From assembly GCF_027943255.1 (NCBI RefSeq), contig NC_072893.1:118419784-118483783 (forward strand): a DNA stretch of 64,000 nt, written 5' to 3'. Shown here in pieces: positions 34,790 to 44,484 of the stretch. Every line of letters starts with the position of its first letter. Positions within the stretch are counted from its first letter, which is position 1. The position numbers and the translations under genes are program-made. This stretch comes from Anastrepha obliqua. Taxonomy: Eukaryota; Arthropoda; Insecta; Diptera; Tephritidae. The notes below the pieces were generated by a model. That model had not been told where the DNA came from and did no database searches. It saw only the letters and a program-made list of their open reading frames with translations.

Positions 34790-35426
34790 CCGCAAATTGG
34801 CTGCCAAAATGCTGTTGAAAGTGTCCGCGAAATTCGTGTGGCGTGCTGAAGCCCGGCGGCAAAAAGCCACGCAAGTACGCCGCCGCTGCCAGCGTCGTCA
34901 TGTGATGATGATGTGCCGCATTCAATTGCCCCGCATGATCCGCATAGCCGGCTGCAGCGTAAAAGTTTGCCGGATTGAAGATAGGCAACTGGCAGTGTGC
35001 TGTGGCGGCCGCAGCTGCCGCTGCCGCTGAGAGACGCGTCACATCGGGCGAAATGGAACGCGAATCGCGTGTTGGACGTCCGTGCGAGGAGGCGGGTGAG
35101 AGCGGTGCATTATTGCAATCGGTTGCGGTTGGTGTAGCGGCGGGTGGAGGCGTTGAACAAGTTGAGGTGGTGCTGTTATGGCGCTGCTGCTGCTGCGATT
35201 GTGAAGTAGGCGATTGTTGTTGCAATTGAAGCGATTGCTGTTGCTGTTGGTTTTGTTGTAAAGGCAGCGGCGTTAGCTGTTGCTGTTGTAGTTGTTGTTG
35301 TTGCTGCTGCTGACTGAGTTGTTGCGCCTGCTGGTAATTGGCTGCAGCGGCCGCAGCTGCCGAGCCGACACCCAAGCCGAGTATCTCCTGAATGGCGAAG
35401 GGGGTGCGCATTTTCGTTGCTTGCAT
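34790..35426 (-). CDS. Vsx: Vsx-type homeobox protein, first coding exon
   Basis: The exon encodes about 212 residues from ATG 35424-35426 (context GGCAAAATG, A at -3) to a consensus donor G|GTGAGT at 34790/34789. I chose this ATG because the longer open frame upstream has only a GTG. Residues 9-18 read PFAIQEILGLG-like, the EH1/octapeptide of Vsx/Chx10-class (CVC) transcription factors, which recruits Groucho-type co-repressors. Then come poly-Ala, long poly-Gln, a Ser/Thr/Pro-rich segment, a second poly-Ala, and a conserved-looking end with LPIFNPANFYAAAGYADH, a His run and LAAAAYLRGFLPPGF. The protein should act in the nucleus in eye and brain patterning. The homeodomain and CVC domain must be in later exons, which I did not find in the window. 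Vsx1 versus Vsx2 cannot be decided here. Confidence 0.8.
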
Positions 35427-36475
35427 TTTGCCGACGGCAAATTTGTTGCGCGCGTGATTTTTGTTTCTTTTTTTTTGCACTGGTTGTTGGTTTTTGTTTT
35501 TTTTGCTTTATTTGTATTTATTTGTTAGTTTGAGTGTTCTTAGGTGAGTTTTGGAATCAAAGTTTTTATGCAAAATGTTTTGGCATAGTTTTTAGGAGTA
35601 CTTTTAAATTATGCTGCGAAAAGTAAAAAGTTTTAGGTATAGATTTTGAGAAGAAATTTGTTTGCTTTATTAAAAAACTTGCAAATTTTTGGTTGATTTC
35701 CAGTACAGTTTTAAAGTAATTGAGTTGTTGAAAATATTTTATTAAAAATATATAATTATTTTTTTATATACATTTTTATTTTAGTGTCCAAAGCAGTTGC
35801 ACTTTTTTTAGTTCATTCGGCTGCGCAGTGGCCGAAATTTGTAGAGGTTTCTTCTGTTCTTAGTTCTGCACTAAACCATCTTTAGTTTCAAAATTTTATT
35901 TGTAACTATTTGCAGGAATTTTTCGAGAATGTTGAAAGTATCTTAGTTTAGCATTTTCGAAAAATTTTCATAAATATTTATTAAAAATATTTTTTTACAA
36001 ATTTCAATTGCAGGTTGCTCATAAATTTTTGAAAAGAGAACGGCAATTAACTGGAAGCCCCACAACCTTTTCTGGAGCTTCTTTGCATAAATTATAATTT
36101 ATACCTGTAATTTAAATTTACCTGTACTCAACCAGCTGCCATTCTTAAATGGGAATTTAGCTTCAAAATTCATTCAATTCAATTTCTCGCTTCAGTTATT
36201 CGAATTCTTGAATGAAGTTTGGTTCAAATGAAAATGAAATTGTTGGTATTGGTGTGTTGAGTTTTAATAAACAATTTTTTTAATCGCTCATTAATTTTTA
36301 ATTTTCTTCACCAAGGGAGCTTGAAAATTTTTGTAAAAAAATTTCCCCAACCGAATATTTTTCATTAAAATTTTGTAATAACAATTTTCTATCTTTACAT
36401 TATCTTAAATTTTTTGAAAATTTTTTTTGTTATCTTAGGTGAAATGTACCTAAATTTTTTTAAATACTATTTCTG
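35427..36475. other. 5' flank or 5' UTR of the Vsx-type gene
   Basis: AT-rich. The first 50-100 bp upstream of the ATG hold poly(T)/(GTT) runs on the plus strand, likely leader sequence. No TATA box or initiator could be fixed. Homeodomain-type AATTA cores are frequent but expected at this base composition. Confidence 0.4.
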
Positions 36476-36479
36476 GAAA

Positions 36480-36690
36480 AAAGCCAACTTTTTTAAGGAA
36501 GGACAGAATGTAAACCCTTGGCAAATCTTTGTTCAAGAGTCTCGAATGTTCTTAAACCGCGCAGACTGGATATATTAGTGGTCAAGTTAAACCAGTTGGT
36601 AACGAGAATGTGGCACCAAAATTGTGCGGAAGCGCTAGCTGGATTCTGAATGAATCACCACTTCAACCAACCAACCAAGTTTTAAGAAAT
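36480..36690 (+). mobile_element. LOA-type family B, 3' end
   Basis: A strongly truncated copy: 'cttggcaaatctttgttcaagagtctcgaa', then 'agttggtaacgagaatgtggcaccaaaattgtgcggaagcgctagctggattctgaatgaatcaccactt' and the CCAA-rich end, as in 17070-17235 but more diverged. Confidence 0.75.
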
Positions 36691-36694
36691 AGTA

Positions 36695-37058
36695 TTTTTT
36701 CAAATCGTTATTTATTTTAAACGCACACCACAAACAGGACGATGACCTCGGGTGTCAGCGCCAATTTTATATGTGGATAATTTAATGTTTTTATGTTTGT
36801 GAAACAAAGATTTTACAAAGTTTGGAAAATTTAGTTCCAGTGGATATTTGAATATTTAATGTTTTAATAGAAGTTTTGAGAAAAAATTAATTTGTTTTTA
36901 AATGTATCTAGTGATAGTTTTATTAAGAAAAGTGTTTTCCAACACTTTTGGAAAATTTTATTCCAATGAAATGTGTTTCAATAGTATTTTTTTATAAAAT
37001 TAAAAAAAAAAATTTAAATTAAATTAAATTAAGTAAAGTATGTACATATGTATGTGTG
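36695..37058. other. AT-rich spacer
   Basis: TTAAATTAAATTAAAT runs (37010-37035) and a TATGTACATATGTATGTG microsatellite border the element that starts at 37061. No other structure seen. Confidence 0.4.
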
Positions 37059-37060
37059 CA

Positions 37061-38019
37061 CAAGGTGACGCAAAATTAATCATCTAATTAGTCTTTGATT
37101 AACTTTTTTATTAAATGAAAACAAATATTTTGCAGGATGCGCCTCAAGGTGGCGCAAAATTAATCATCCAATTTGTTTTTGAATAACTTTTTTATTAAAT
37201 AAAAAAAAAAAAAAATTGCGGGATACGCCTCAACGTGGCGCAAAATTAATCACCCAATTAGTTTTTGATTAACTTTCTTCTTAAATAAACTTTTTTTTGG
37301 AATAATGCGCCTCAAGGTGGCACAAAATTAATCATCCAATTTGCTTTTCAAAAACTTTCTATTGAATAAAAAACAAAAATATTTGAATGATGCACCTCAG
37401 GTAGCGCAAAATTAATCATCTACTTAGTCTTTGATTAACTTTCTTACTAAATGGAAAAAAAAAAGAAAATATTTTAAGTGATGCGCATCGAGGTGGCGCA
37501 AAATCAGTCATCCAATTTGTGTTTGAATAACTTTTTTATTAATGAAAAAAAAATATTTTGTAGGATGCGCCCCAAGGTGGCGCAAAATTAATCATCCAAT
37601 TAGTTTCTGATTAAGTGTATTAAATAAAAAAAAAAATATTTTGACCTTTGCGCTCCCTTTCTTGTCTCTTTGTATACTGCAGTATATATATATATATATA
37701 TAATTGGCGCTTTCACCCTTTTTGGGTGTTTGGCCGAGCTCCTCCTCCTATTCGTGGTGTGCGTCTTGATGTTGTTCCACAAATGGAGGGACCTACAGTT
37801 TCAAGCCGACTCCGAACGGCAGATATTTTTATGAGGAGCTTTTTCATGGCAGAAATACAGTCGGAGGTTTGCCATTGCCTGCCGAGGGGCGACCGCTATT
37901 AGAAAAACGTTTTTCTTAATTTTGGTGTTACACCGAGATTCGAACCAACGTTCTCTCTGTGAAATCCGAATGGTAGTCACGTACCAACCCATTCGGGTGA
38001 TTAAATTTGCGCCACCTTG
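37061..38019. mobile_element. inverted-repeat element made of seven tandem 84-bp units, with a nested SINE
   Basis: The left end CAAGGTGACGCAAAATTAATCA and the reversed right end CAAGGTGGCGCAAATTTAATCAC are inverted repeats of about 23 bp. The right side is followed by TA (38020-38021), the left by CA. The left terminus is the first of seven tandem units starting at 37061, 37145, 37231, 37313, 37398, 37488 and 37573 (spacing 82-90 bp). Each has GGTGGCGCAAAATTAATCATC, then TTTGATTAACTTTTTTATTAAAT, a poly(A), and GATGCGCCT. The SINE at 37690-37997 sits between the array and the right terminus. No transposase is present. Confidence 0.8.
37680..37997 (-). mobile_element. tRNA-derived SINE, best-preserved minus copy
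   Basis: Read leftward: a tRNA-like head with an A-box-like CCGAATGGGTTGGTACG (about 37980-37997) and a B-box GGTTCGAATC (37937-37946), the 'cctcggcaggcaatggcaaacctcc' body, the 'gtaggtccctccatttgtggaacaacatcaagac' body, and a tail ending at TATATA repeats (37682-37702). The first bases of the head are missing. It is inserted in the tandem-unit element at 37061-38019. Confidence 0.85.
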
Positions 38020-38067
38020 TATATGTATGTATGGAATCAATTTTGTTTTTTCAAACGCTGGTAAATT

Positions 38068-38845
38068 TTTAAGACGTTTCTTGTTATGTTATACTGCTCT
38101 AGATTTTTTTCAAATAAAACCTATAAGAAAAGAAAAATAAAAATAAAGCCAATTCCTGACGTTTTTTTAATTTTTGTTTTTTTCACGTATTTTTGTCTTT
38201 GGATCTTTTGTTTTTGTATTTTTTATTTTATTTTTAAAAGTTCAAACTGTTTATTAAAACTCTCCAAGACGTGTATCATGAACTACAATGCATTTAACAC
38301 GACCCCAACAACATTGGCAACACTGACCTGTGTGAGCTCTATTCCGATCAGCCATATGGGTATACCTAACCTAATTTTTTTTTTTTAATTTTTTTATGGA
38401 GCTAAAATTTTATTTTTTAATTTTTTTATGGAGCTTTATTTTTCGCATTTTTTTAGGTATTTTTTTGCGTATTTTTTACAAACTACAGTAAATTTTTGAG
38501 AAGAACGATGGGACTGTGAAATTTTATAGGGATTAAATATTTTCAATTCATTTTGGTTGAATGAATATTTGAATGTAGGATTTCTCTTAAAAAACTTCTA
38601 ACGTTTTATATTATTTGCTAAGAAAATTTTTACAACAAATTTTTTCGAAACAATGTCTCAAAATGCTCCTTGAAAGATATGTAATTTGGAAATGGAATTC
38701 TGGAAATGTATTTTTTTTAATCTTCTAATTTCTTCTTCTAGTTTTTTTATGAATTAAGCAGCATTTCTTGGACGTTTCTTGTTATTTTACGCTGCTGCGG
38801 ATATTTTTCTAATAAAACTTATGAGAAAAGAAAAATAAGGTTTTC
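38068..38845 (+). repeat. local direct duplication, two copies about 0.7 kb apart
   Basis: 'aagacgtttcttgttatgttatactgctctagatttttttcaaataaaacctataagaaaagaaaaata' (from 38070) recurs as 'ggacgtttcttgttattttacgctgctgcggatatttttctaataaaacttatgagaaaagaaaaata' (from 38772). The copies are about 80% alike by eye. A second pair, GAAAGTCGTTGAATTATAGC, is at 39058 and 40410. This upstream region of the Vsx-type gene therefore looks internally duplicated. Confidence 0.6.
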
Positions 38846-39539
38846 TTTGATAAAATTTTTGTGCCCAATTTAAGACTTTTTGAAAGAAATTTCGTGAAGG
38901 ATGTAAAAAAATAAATAAATAAGGTAAATTTTTTTTAATATTATGTATTTATTGTTAAAAAAAATTATAGTTAACATCATTTTCTTAAATGAATTTTCCC
39001 ACTAGATTTTTTATTTTTAAATAACGAAAATTTTAAAGTATTTGTTATTATTATTATGAAAGTCGTTGAATTATAGCAAAAAGTTTTTATGAGTCAAATA
39101 AATAATATGATTTTTTTAATAATAAATAATTTAAATAAATACTAACAAATAATTCAAGGGTTTTCTTAACAATAATAACAAATACTTTAAATGGCTTAGC
39201 TCAAAGCAATTCAAATTTTTTCTTGCGTGTATTTCATATTTTTAGTCCATTTCTGCTTTCTAATGCATGAAAGTTTCCCATGCTAACATTTTTAAAATTT
39301 TTTTCAAGGGTTACCAACCAGCTTTGTAAACTGTAAAAAGCATGCTCAAAATTCCTTTAAAACAGAAAATCTGCATTAAAATGCAATTTTGTAAAGTAAT
39401 TGAAAACTGCCCCCATTCATTGACGTTAAGAAAAAATGCAGTTGGAAAAAAATGTTGTACAAATACTTTTGAATGCTGTTTTACTCTAACATTTCTTGAT
39501 GCGGAAAATTTTTATTTTTTAGAAATTTTATAAATTTTT

Positions 39540-40125
39540 TCAAAAATAATTCCTAATTAGTTTTAATTTCTTAAAATTTTTTAAATTTCTTTAGAAAGAA
39601 TTGCCAATTCGTTTTAATTCTCTCAAATTTTATAAAGTTTTTTAGAAATTTTATAAATTTTTTTAGAAAGAATTTCCAATTCGTTTTAATTCCCTCAAAT
39701 TTTAAAATTTTTTTTCAAAAAGAATTTCTAATTAGTTTCAATTCCTTCAACTTTCATAAATTGTTTCCCCCTCACATTTGTTATTTCCCTCATTCACAAA
39801 TTGTTAATTCCCTCAAATTTTATAAATTTTTCTTAGAAAAAATTTCTAAATAGTTTTAATTTCTTCAAACTTTATGAGTTCTTTAGAAAGAATTTTTAAT
39901 TAGCTTTGATTTCTTCAAAACATATACATTTTTCTCAGAAAGAGCTTCTAATTAGTTATACTTCCCTCAAATTTTATAAATTTTTTAAATTTTTACGAAA
40001 ATAATTTTTAATTAGTTTCAATTCCTTCAACTTGCATAAATTGTTTCAGAAATAATTTCTAATTAGTTTTAACTCCCCGAAATTTTATCAATTCTTTCAG
40101 AAAAAATTTCTACTTCGCTTTGATC
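39540..40125 (+). repeat. tandem array of about eleven short units carrying TAATTAG
   Basis: Units of roughly 45-65 bp recur with the plan: AGAAAGAATTTCTAATTAG, TTTTAATTCCTTCAAA, TTTTATAAATTTTTT. The core TAATTAG is exact at 39554, 39729, 39897, 39949, 40009 and 40060, and changed (CCAATTCG, TAAATAG, CTACTTCG) in the other units. At 39897-39904 the core is TAATTAGC, the textbook binding sequence of Vsx2/Chx10-type homeodomains. The array lies about 4.1-4.7 kb upstream of the Vsx-type ATG. It could be a homotypic regulatory cluster or simply an AT-rich minisatellite. Confidence 0.7.
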
Positions 40126-40593
40126 CGTATTAAATTTTGTATTTTTTTTTATTTTCAGTTTTCGGCCTAAAAGTTTCCCAGCTCTTTTCCTCTGCTTGCA
40201 TAAATTTTTACTTGAATTTGTTGTTGTTGATCACATTTTGGTGTTAAATTTGTTTTAAGACGTTTCTCTCTTAACTATTTTTGCTCATTTTGTCTTTTTG
40301 GTTTATTTGCTTTAATTAGCACCTGTTCGGAAACTCAAGTCATTAACGGGTTAATGACCTTTACACTGACACTTGTGCAATTGTCTGTTATTTTGTGGTT
40401 TTCGAAATGAAAGTCGTTGAATTATAGCTAAAAGTTTTTGTAAGTGCCCGTTGGCGCGTAGGCGGAGCAAAACAGTTATTTATTTTGTGTATTTTGAATT
40501 TTATGTGCATGCGAATTTTTATACATTTTTTCTTTTGGTTCAAGAAAGTTTTTTGCTTTACATATTCATGTTTGATAACAATTTAAACTATTA

Positions 40594-41259
40594 CACTATG
40601 CAACCTATTTTTTTTTAATTTTTTTGGTATCAAGTGATTAGCCGCGTTTGACTGCTTGCGGGACGCTGAAACTGAATTTGGCAACAAAAACTTTGCACCA
40701 GCTCAGAACTTGCGTATTTTTGGCTCAATGTATGGGAAGAATGACTTCTAGTTTAGATTAAATAGGTGCATGAAAAAAGAGGAACTGCAATCAACGCGCA
40801 GCTGTTAATATTTCTCCAAAGGAAATCCAAAGGAGTTGCAGGAAATCTATAAACACTTTCGCGTACGCTGCATGAAGTTTTAGCCACCGTGACAGGCTCA
40901 TTTTATCCTAAAATAAAAATAAATAATTGGCGGGTACACTTCTGTTAGGCGTTTGGCCGAGCTTCTCCTCCGCCTCCTGCACCTCATTTCATTTTATTGT
41001 AATAAAATTAAACAGCTTTATAACGGAGCTATTACTCAGGGTTCAAATTTTTGTAGCTTGCAACGCTTCCAGACTCGCTTGCTTACTTGCCTCTTTTTTT
41101 CACTAACAATTCTGATAAATTATGATTTTTTGCGTTTTTAGCCTTACAATTTTCTATGAATTGTGTGGCGATATAAAATTTTTAAAATCAGATGCAAATG
41201 CAGCCTGCCACAATCCACCACTAGTCGCTTCCTGGTATAAAAAATTATGTTGCATAGTG
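40594..41259. mobile_element. 666-bp MITE with CACTATGCAAC ends
   Basis: The left end CACTATGCAACCTATTTTTT and the reversed right end CACTATGCAACATAATTTTTT are inverted repeats, flanked by TA (40592-40593 and 41260-41261). There is no transposase. A short piece of the SINE tail region (about 40923-40975, TTGGCGGGTACACTT ... GTTTGGCCGAGCTTCTCCTC) lies inside it. A TA duplication fits a Tc1/mariner-type origin. Confidence 0.7.
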
Positions 41260-41261
41260 TA

Positions 41262-43420
41262 ATTCATATTTTTTAATTTTTAATTTTTTATATTTTTTAC
41301 AGTTCCACTTGCATGCGTCCGTGCTTTTCATTCTATTAATTGAAATGAGTTTTTATATTTTTTGTTTTTTTTTTTTTTTGTTTTTCTTACAATCCAATTT
41401 TTAGTTTCTCTTGATTTGCAGCACTGAATTTTGTGTGTTTTTCTTAGATCATTTAATATGTTATGCATATTTTCACTTCACTCTTAATTCTAAACATATT
41501 TTACCTCGCCGTGGTATTTTCATCAACAGTCACTTATTCCAAAAACTTCTCTATTACTTGCAACACGTCTTTTACTACATCTTCTTCTTCTTCTACAATT
41601 ACTAATCCACTTGTGTTTAGAGGTAGCAGCCACACAAAACAACAAAAAATTGAATTGGCACTGTTTTTGTTGCCGCCTTTGATAATTTGTACGGTATCGT
41701 CTCACTTGGTGCGCGTTACACGTGCGTTGTGGTTGGTGTCTTTTTCCAACTGCGACAGCGACGGCTGTTGGTTGCCTCAACGCCACACAACATAACACGA
41801 TTTCGATTCAACGTACACAGCCAAGTACCAAACGGAACTGAGCGGAGGCTGACACAGTGCCGTGGCCCATGGAGCAGCAGCAGCAGCTGCTGCAGCCACA
41901 CCACGAAACACAACAGCAATATGTGCTCAAAGTAACAACAACAACAAGCACACATTGTATGTCAGAGCGAATACGTCGCTTTAGCGCTAAATTGCCGGAT
42001 GCGCCATCTTTGCTAGGCCAAAGCGCTAAGGTGTGAGTGAAACAGCTTATTCACCTTGCGCTATTTCACTTTTACCAGTGTGCAAAGACATCTTTCCAAT
42101 TTGAGGGGCAACAATTCCAATAAGTATTTTTCCTAACTGTTTAATTGGAATTTTCCATTTATATCCTTTGTTTCGGTCGCACGCACGAACAACCTATGCG
42201 GCGTATGCGCTCACTCTCTGGAAGGTCACACGGATGTGGCTACACTATGCGTGTGAGTACGCCTTATAGCAGCGGTGTGTGTATGTGTGTGTGCGTTTGT
42301 GCGCTTTCAGGCTGATTTGGTTTTGGCTTTTGTTTGCGTTTAATTACTGACCGAAAAGTTGCTGCCAGGACATGGCAGGCCAACGCCACAGCCGCCGTCG
42401 CCGCCACAGTCTCGCCTGTGACGTGCAGCAATTTCTTATAAACACCAACAACTACAATTAGAAGAAATGATTTTTCGTAGAGTGGAAAATTAACTCATCG
42501 TAAGCAGTCGCAGGTTTTAGTGGCATTGCAGTTGTGGTTCGTCGCATTAACTTGAATATTTAGCAAAGTTGGGTGTTGTGCGCATTTGTTGTTGCAGCCG
42601 AATTTCTCGTGTTCCCTATGAAATCAATAAAATAGCTTGGGATGTGTTAAAGTGTATTTCGTTTGAATTCGCCCGTAGAAATTTCATTTAAAATTAGCTG
42701 GCAATTATTTTCATTTTAAATAGAAATTTTTAATAGAAATGGCAAAATATCAAATAGATACAAAGCGTACAATTTTGCACATGGAACTCGAGAGAGACGG
42801 GATTCCGAAACATACGCATTATTACGCATATTTTTCTATAGCCATTCTCAGTTTTTTGAAATTTTTTCATCAAACTTTGAATTGGCGACTCATTCGGACG
42901 ATTATTTCCACCAAAAAAATATAACTAATTTGGCTTTATGTTGTTCGTAAAGATCGACAATTTTCGTAATAAAATTGTACATCTCCTCATCTGGAAAATG
43001 TCAAAGATGACATAAAAAAGGCGCCATTTAGGAATTTTTCACAACTTACATCTGGGCAACACTTTTGAAAGGCCCTTCACAATTAAAGTTCTACGCTTAC
43101 TCGTTTTTATTTCAGCTCCACTCTTAAAGAAAAAGGTTTCCCCAGTTCTGGCCAGCTCTATCATCTCTAAAGTGGTTCTCCTGCCACTATCTTCTAAATT
43201 TTTCATGCCTTGTTCCACATTTGAGCGAGATCCGCTTTCCCCTTCGTAGTTGCATAGGATTTGTGGATTAAACCGTATGAAAATTCGGAGATTTTACCCT
43301 TCAGATGTGATTGAATGTTGGTTTCGTAAATACTAGCAGCTTTGCGATTATTGGAAGAGTTGTTTCGAACATCGAATATTGGCAATTTTGCACAACTGGT
43401 TAAGTAAGAAAAAAGACTTG
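41262..43420. other. spacer with a GC-richer stretch
   Basis: From about 41690 to 42440 the DNA is GC-richer than its surroundings, with CAGCAGCAGCAGCTGCTGCAG (41873-41893), repeated AGCGCTAA motifs (41982, 42022), GTGTGTGTATGTGTGTGTGCG (42275) and a GCC-rich run (42388-42410). This could be promoter or enhancer DNA of the leftward Vsx-type gene. A 55-codon frame at 41869-42036 has no domain. The remainder is AT-rich. Confidence 0.4.
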
Positions 43421-43424
43421 AAAT

Positions 43425-43800
43425 TTAGACTTAAACAGATCCTCCTGACCACGGGCAGGTCGTGAGCGCTCGAAGGAACTTCTACGGCTACCAAAGCCGC
43501 AACTCTCTAATTTGGTGGCTACCCTTACCGGGTATTGTCCGTTAGCTATCCATGCGTTGAGACTAGGAAGGTAATGCTGCAGAAGCTGTCTGGAGCATGA
43601 GGTGGAATCATCTAAGCACCTTTTTCTCAGCTGCCCTGCTCTCGTCGAGCTAAGATACAAACATCTGGGTTCTCACTTCATTGCTACACCTGCGGATATA
43701 TCTGGTTTAAACATCTCATACCTAATGAAATTCATGACTAGCTTGAAGCATTTAATATAAACGTACAATCAGCCACCGTTAGTCGTCATCTTGCAATCCA
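43425..43800 (+). mobile_element. LOA-type family C, 3' fragment
   Basis: Parallel to the C-terminal part of the insertion at 14221-15846: 'ggtggctacccttaccgggtattgtccgttagct', then CRQLLQ...LSGA, and 'cagctgccctgctctcgtcgagctaagatacaaacatctgggttctcacttcattgctacacctgcggatatatctgg', matching the end of family C (LGSHFFATPADIAG). Frames are broken; it is older than the copy at 14.2 kb. Confidence 0.75.
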
Positions 43801-43909
43801 ATGCCCCTTCTTAATTTTTAACCCCAGCTTAGATCTTTCCTATTTGTTTCCCCCCTTCTTTGATGAGTTTCCTCCAAGGATGACAGATACCAGATTTACT
43901 CGTTAGATA

Positions 43910-44102
43910 TGGTGAAAAAAAAATTGTTTAAGGGGAACTTTGGATTCTACGTCATTCGATTTGTGTTTCACAAAATTTTGCTTTAGCTTAGCTTTGGATT
44001 CTACGTCATTCGTTTTGTGTTTCACAAATTTTTGCTTTAGCTTAGTGAAACACAAAACGAATGACGTAAATCCAAAGTTCTCCTCAAAGTTTTTTTTCAC
44101 CA
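43910..44102. mobile_element. 193-bp palindromic MITE with internal direct repeat
   Basis: TA (43908-43909 and 44103-44104) flanks ends TGGTGAAAA...TTTTCACCA. The arms of about 60 bp are mutually inverted: AACTTTGGATTCTACGTCATT on the left pairs with AATGACGTAAATCCAAAGTT on the right. Between them, CTTTGGATTCTACGTCATTC and the following GTTTCACAAATTTTTGCTTTAGCTTA are repeated directly, so the left arm is present twice. No coding capacity; a foldback-type Tc1/mariner MITE is the simplest reading. Confidence 0.85.
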
Positions 44103-44394
44103 TACATCGGCATATCTGTCAAATTCGCTCAGAGCCGAATAACGGTCTACTAGGTAGTACCCCTCTAAAAATCTTTTCGCCATAGTTTCCCCTGTATGGC
44201 TTCACACTGACCGATTGATTCTTTGCGCAAATGGGCTCCTCGCCTTGGCAGCCATTTATTCTAATCTAGACTTAAACATGAAAATTGTTGCTACAGTAAT
44301 GAAATCGCCGCACAGTGGGTAAAAAGTGGAAAAATTTACATTTGTAACGGGTAGATTTTCTCGTTGTTTCTATTTTAGCATTTATTTCTATACT

Positions 44395-44480
44395 CATCAT
44401 CAGCATCATTTAGCATTACAACCAGGCCTTCTCTACGATATTCCTCCAGGCCTCTCTTTCTCTTGCTAGATATTTGAAGG
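44395..44480 (-). mobile_element. RTE-type C-terminal scrap with (GAT)n tail
   Basis: Minus-strand reading gives ARERE-WRNIVEKA-L and a stop, followed by ATGATGCTGATGATGA (plus strand tcatcatcagcatcat at 44395-44410). The W-R-x-I-V-E-x-A ending with a triplet tail is typical of RTE-like elements. Very short. Confidence 0.45.
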
Positions 44481-44484
44481 TGGT

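Noticed and set aside
35427..35480. Eighteen-residue N-terminal extension of the Vsx-type protein
   Set aside because: The extended frame begins with GTG; the first ATG in good context is at 35424-35426.
37930..37997. Functional tRNA gene
   Set aside because: Boxes belong to a SINE head truncated at its 5' end; no acceptor-stem pairing is visible.
41869..42036. 55-codon Gln-rich open frame near the GC-richer stretch
   Set aside because: Only CAG/CAA-driven composition; no domain, no splice support.
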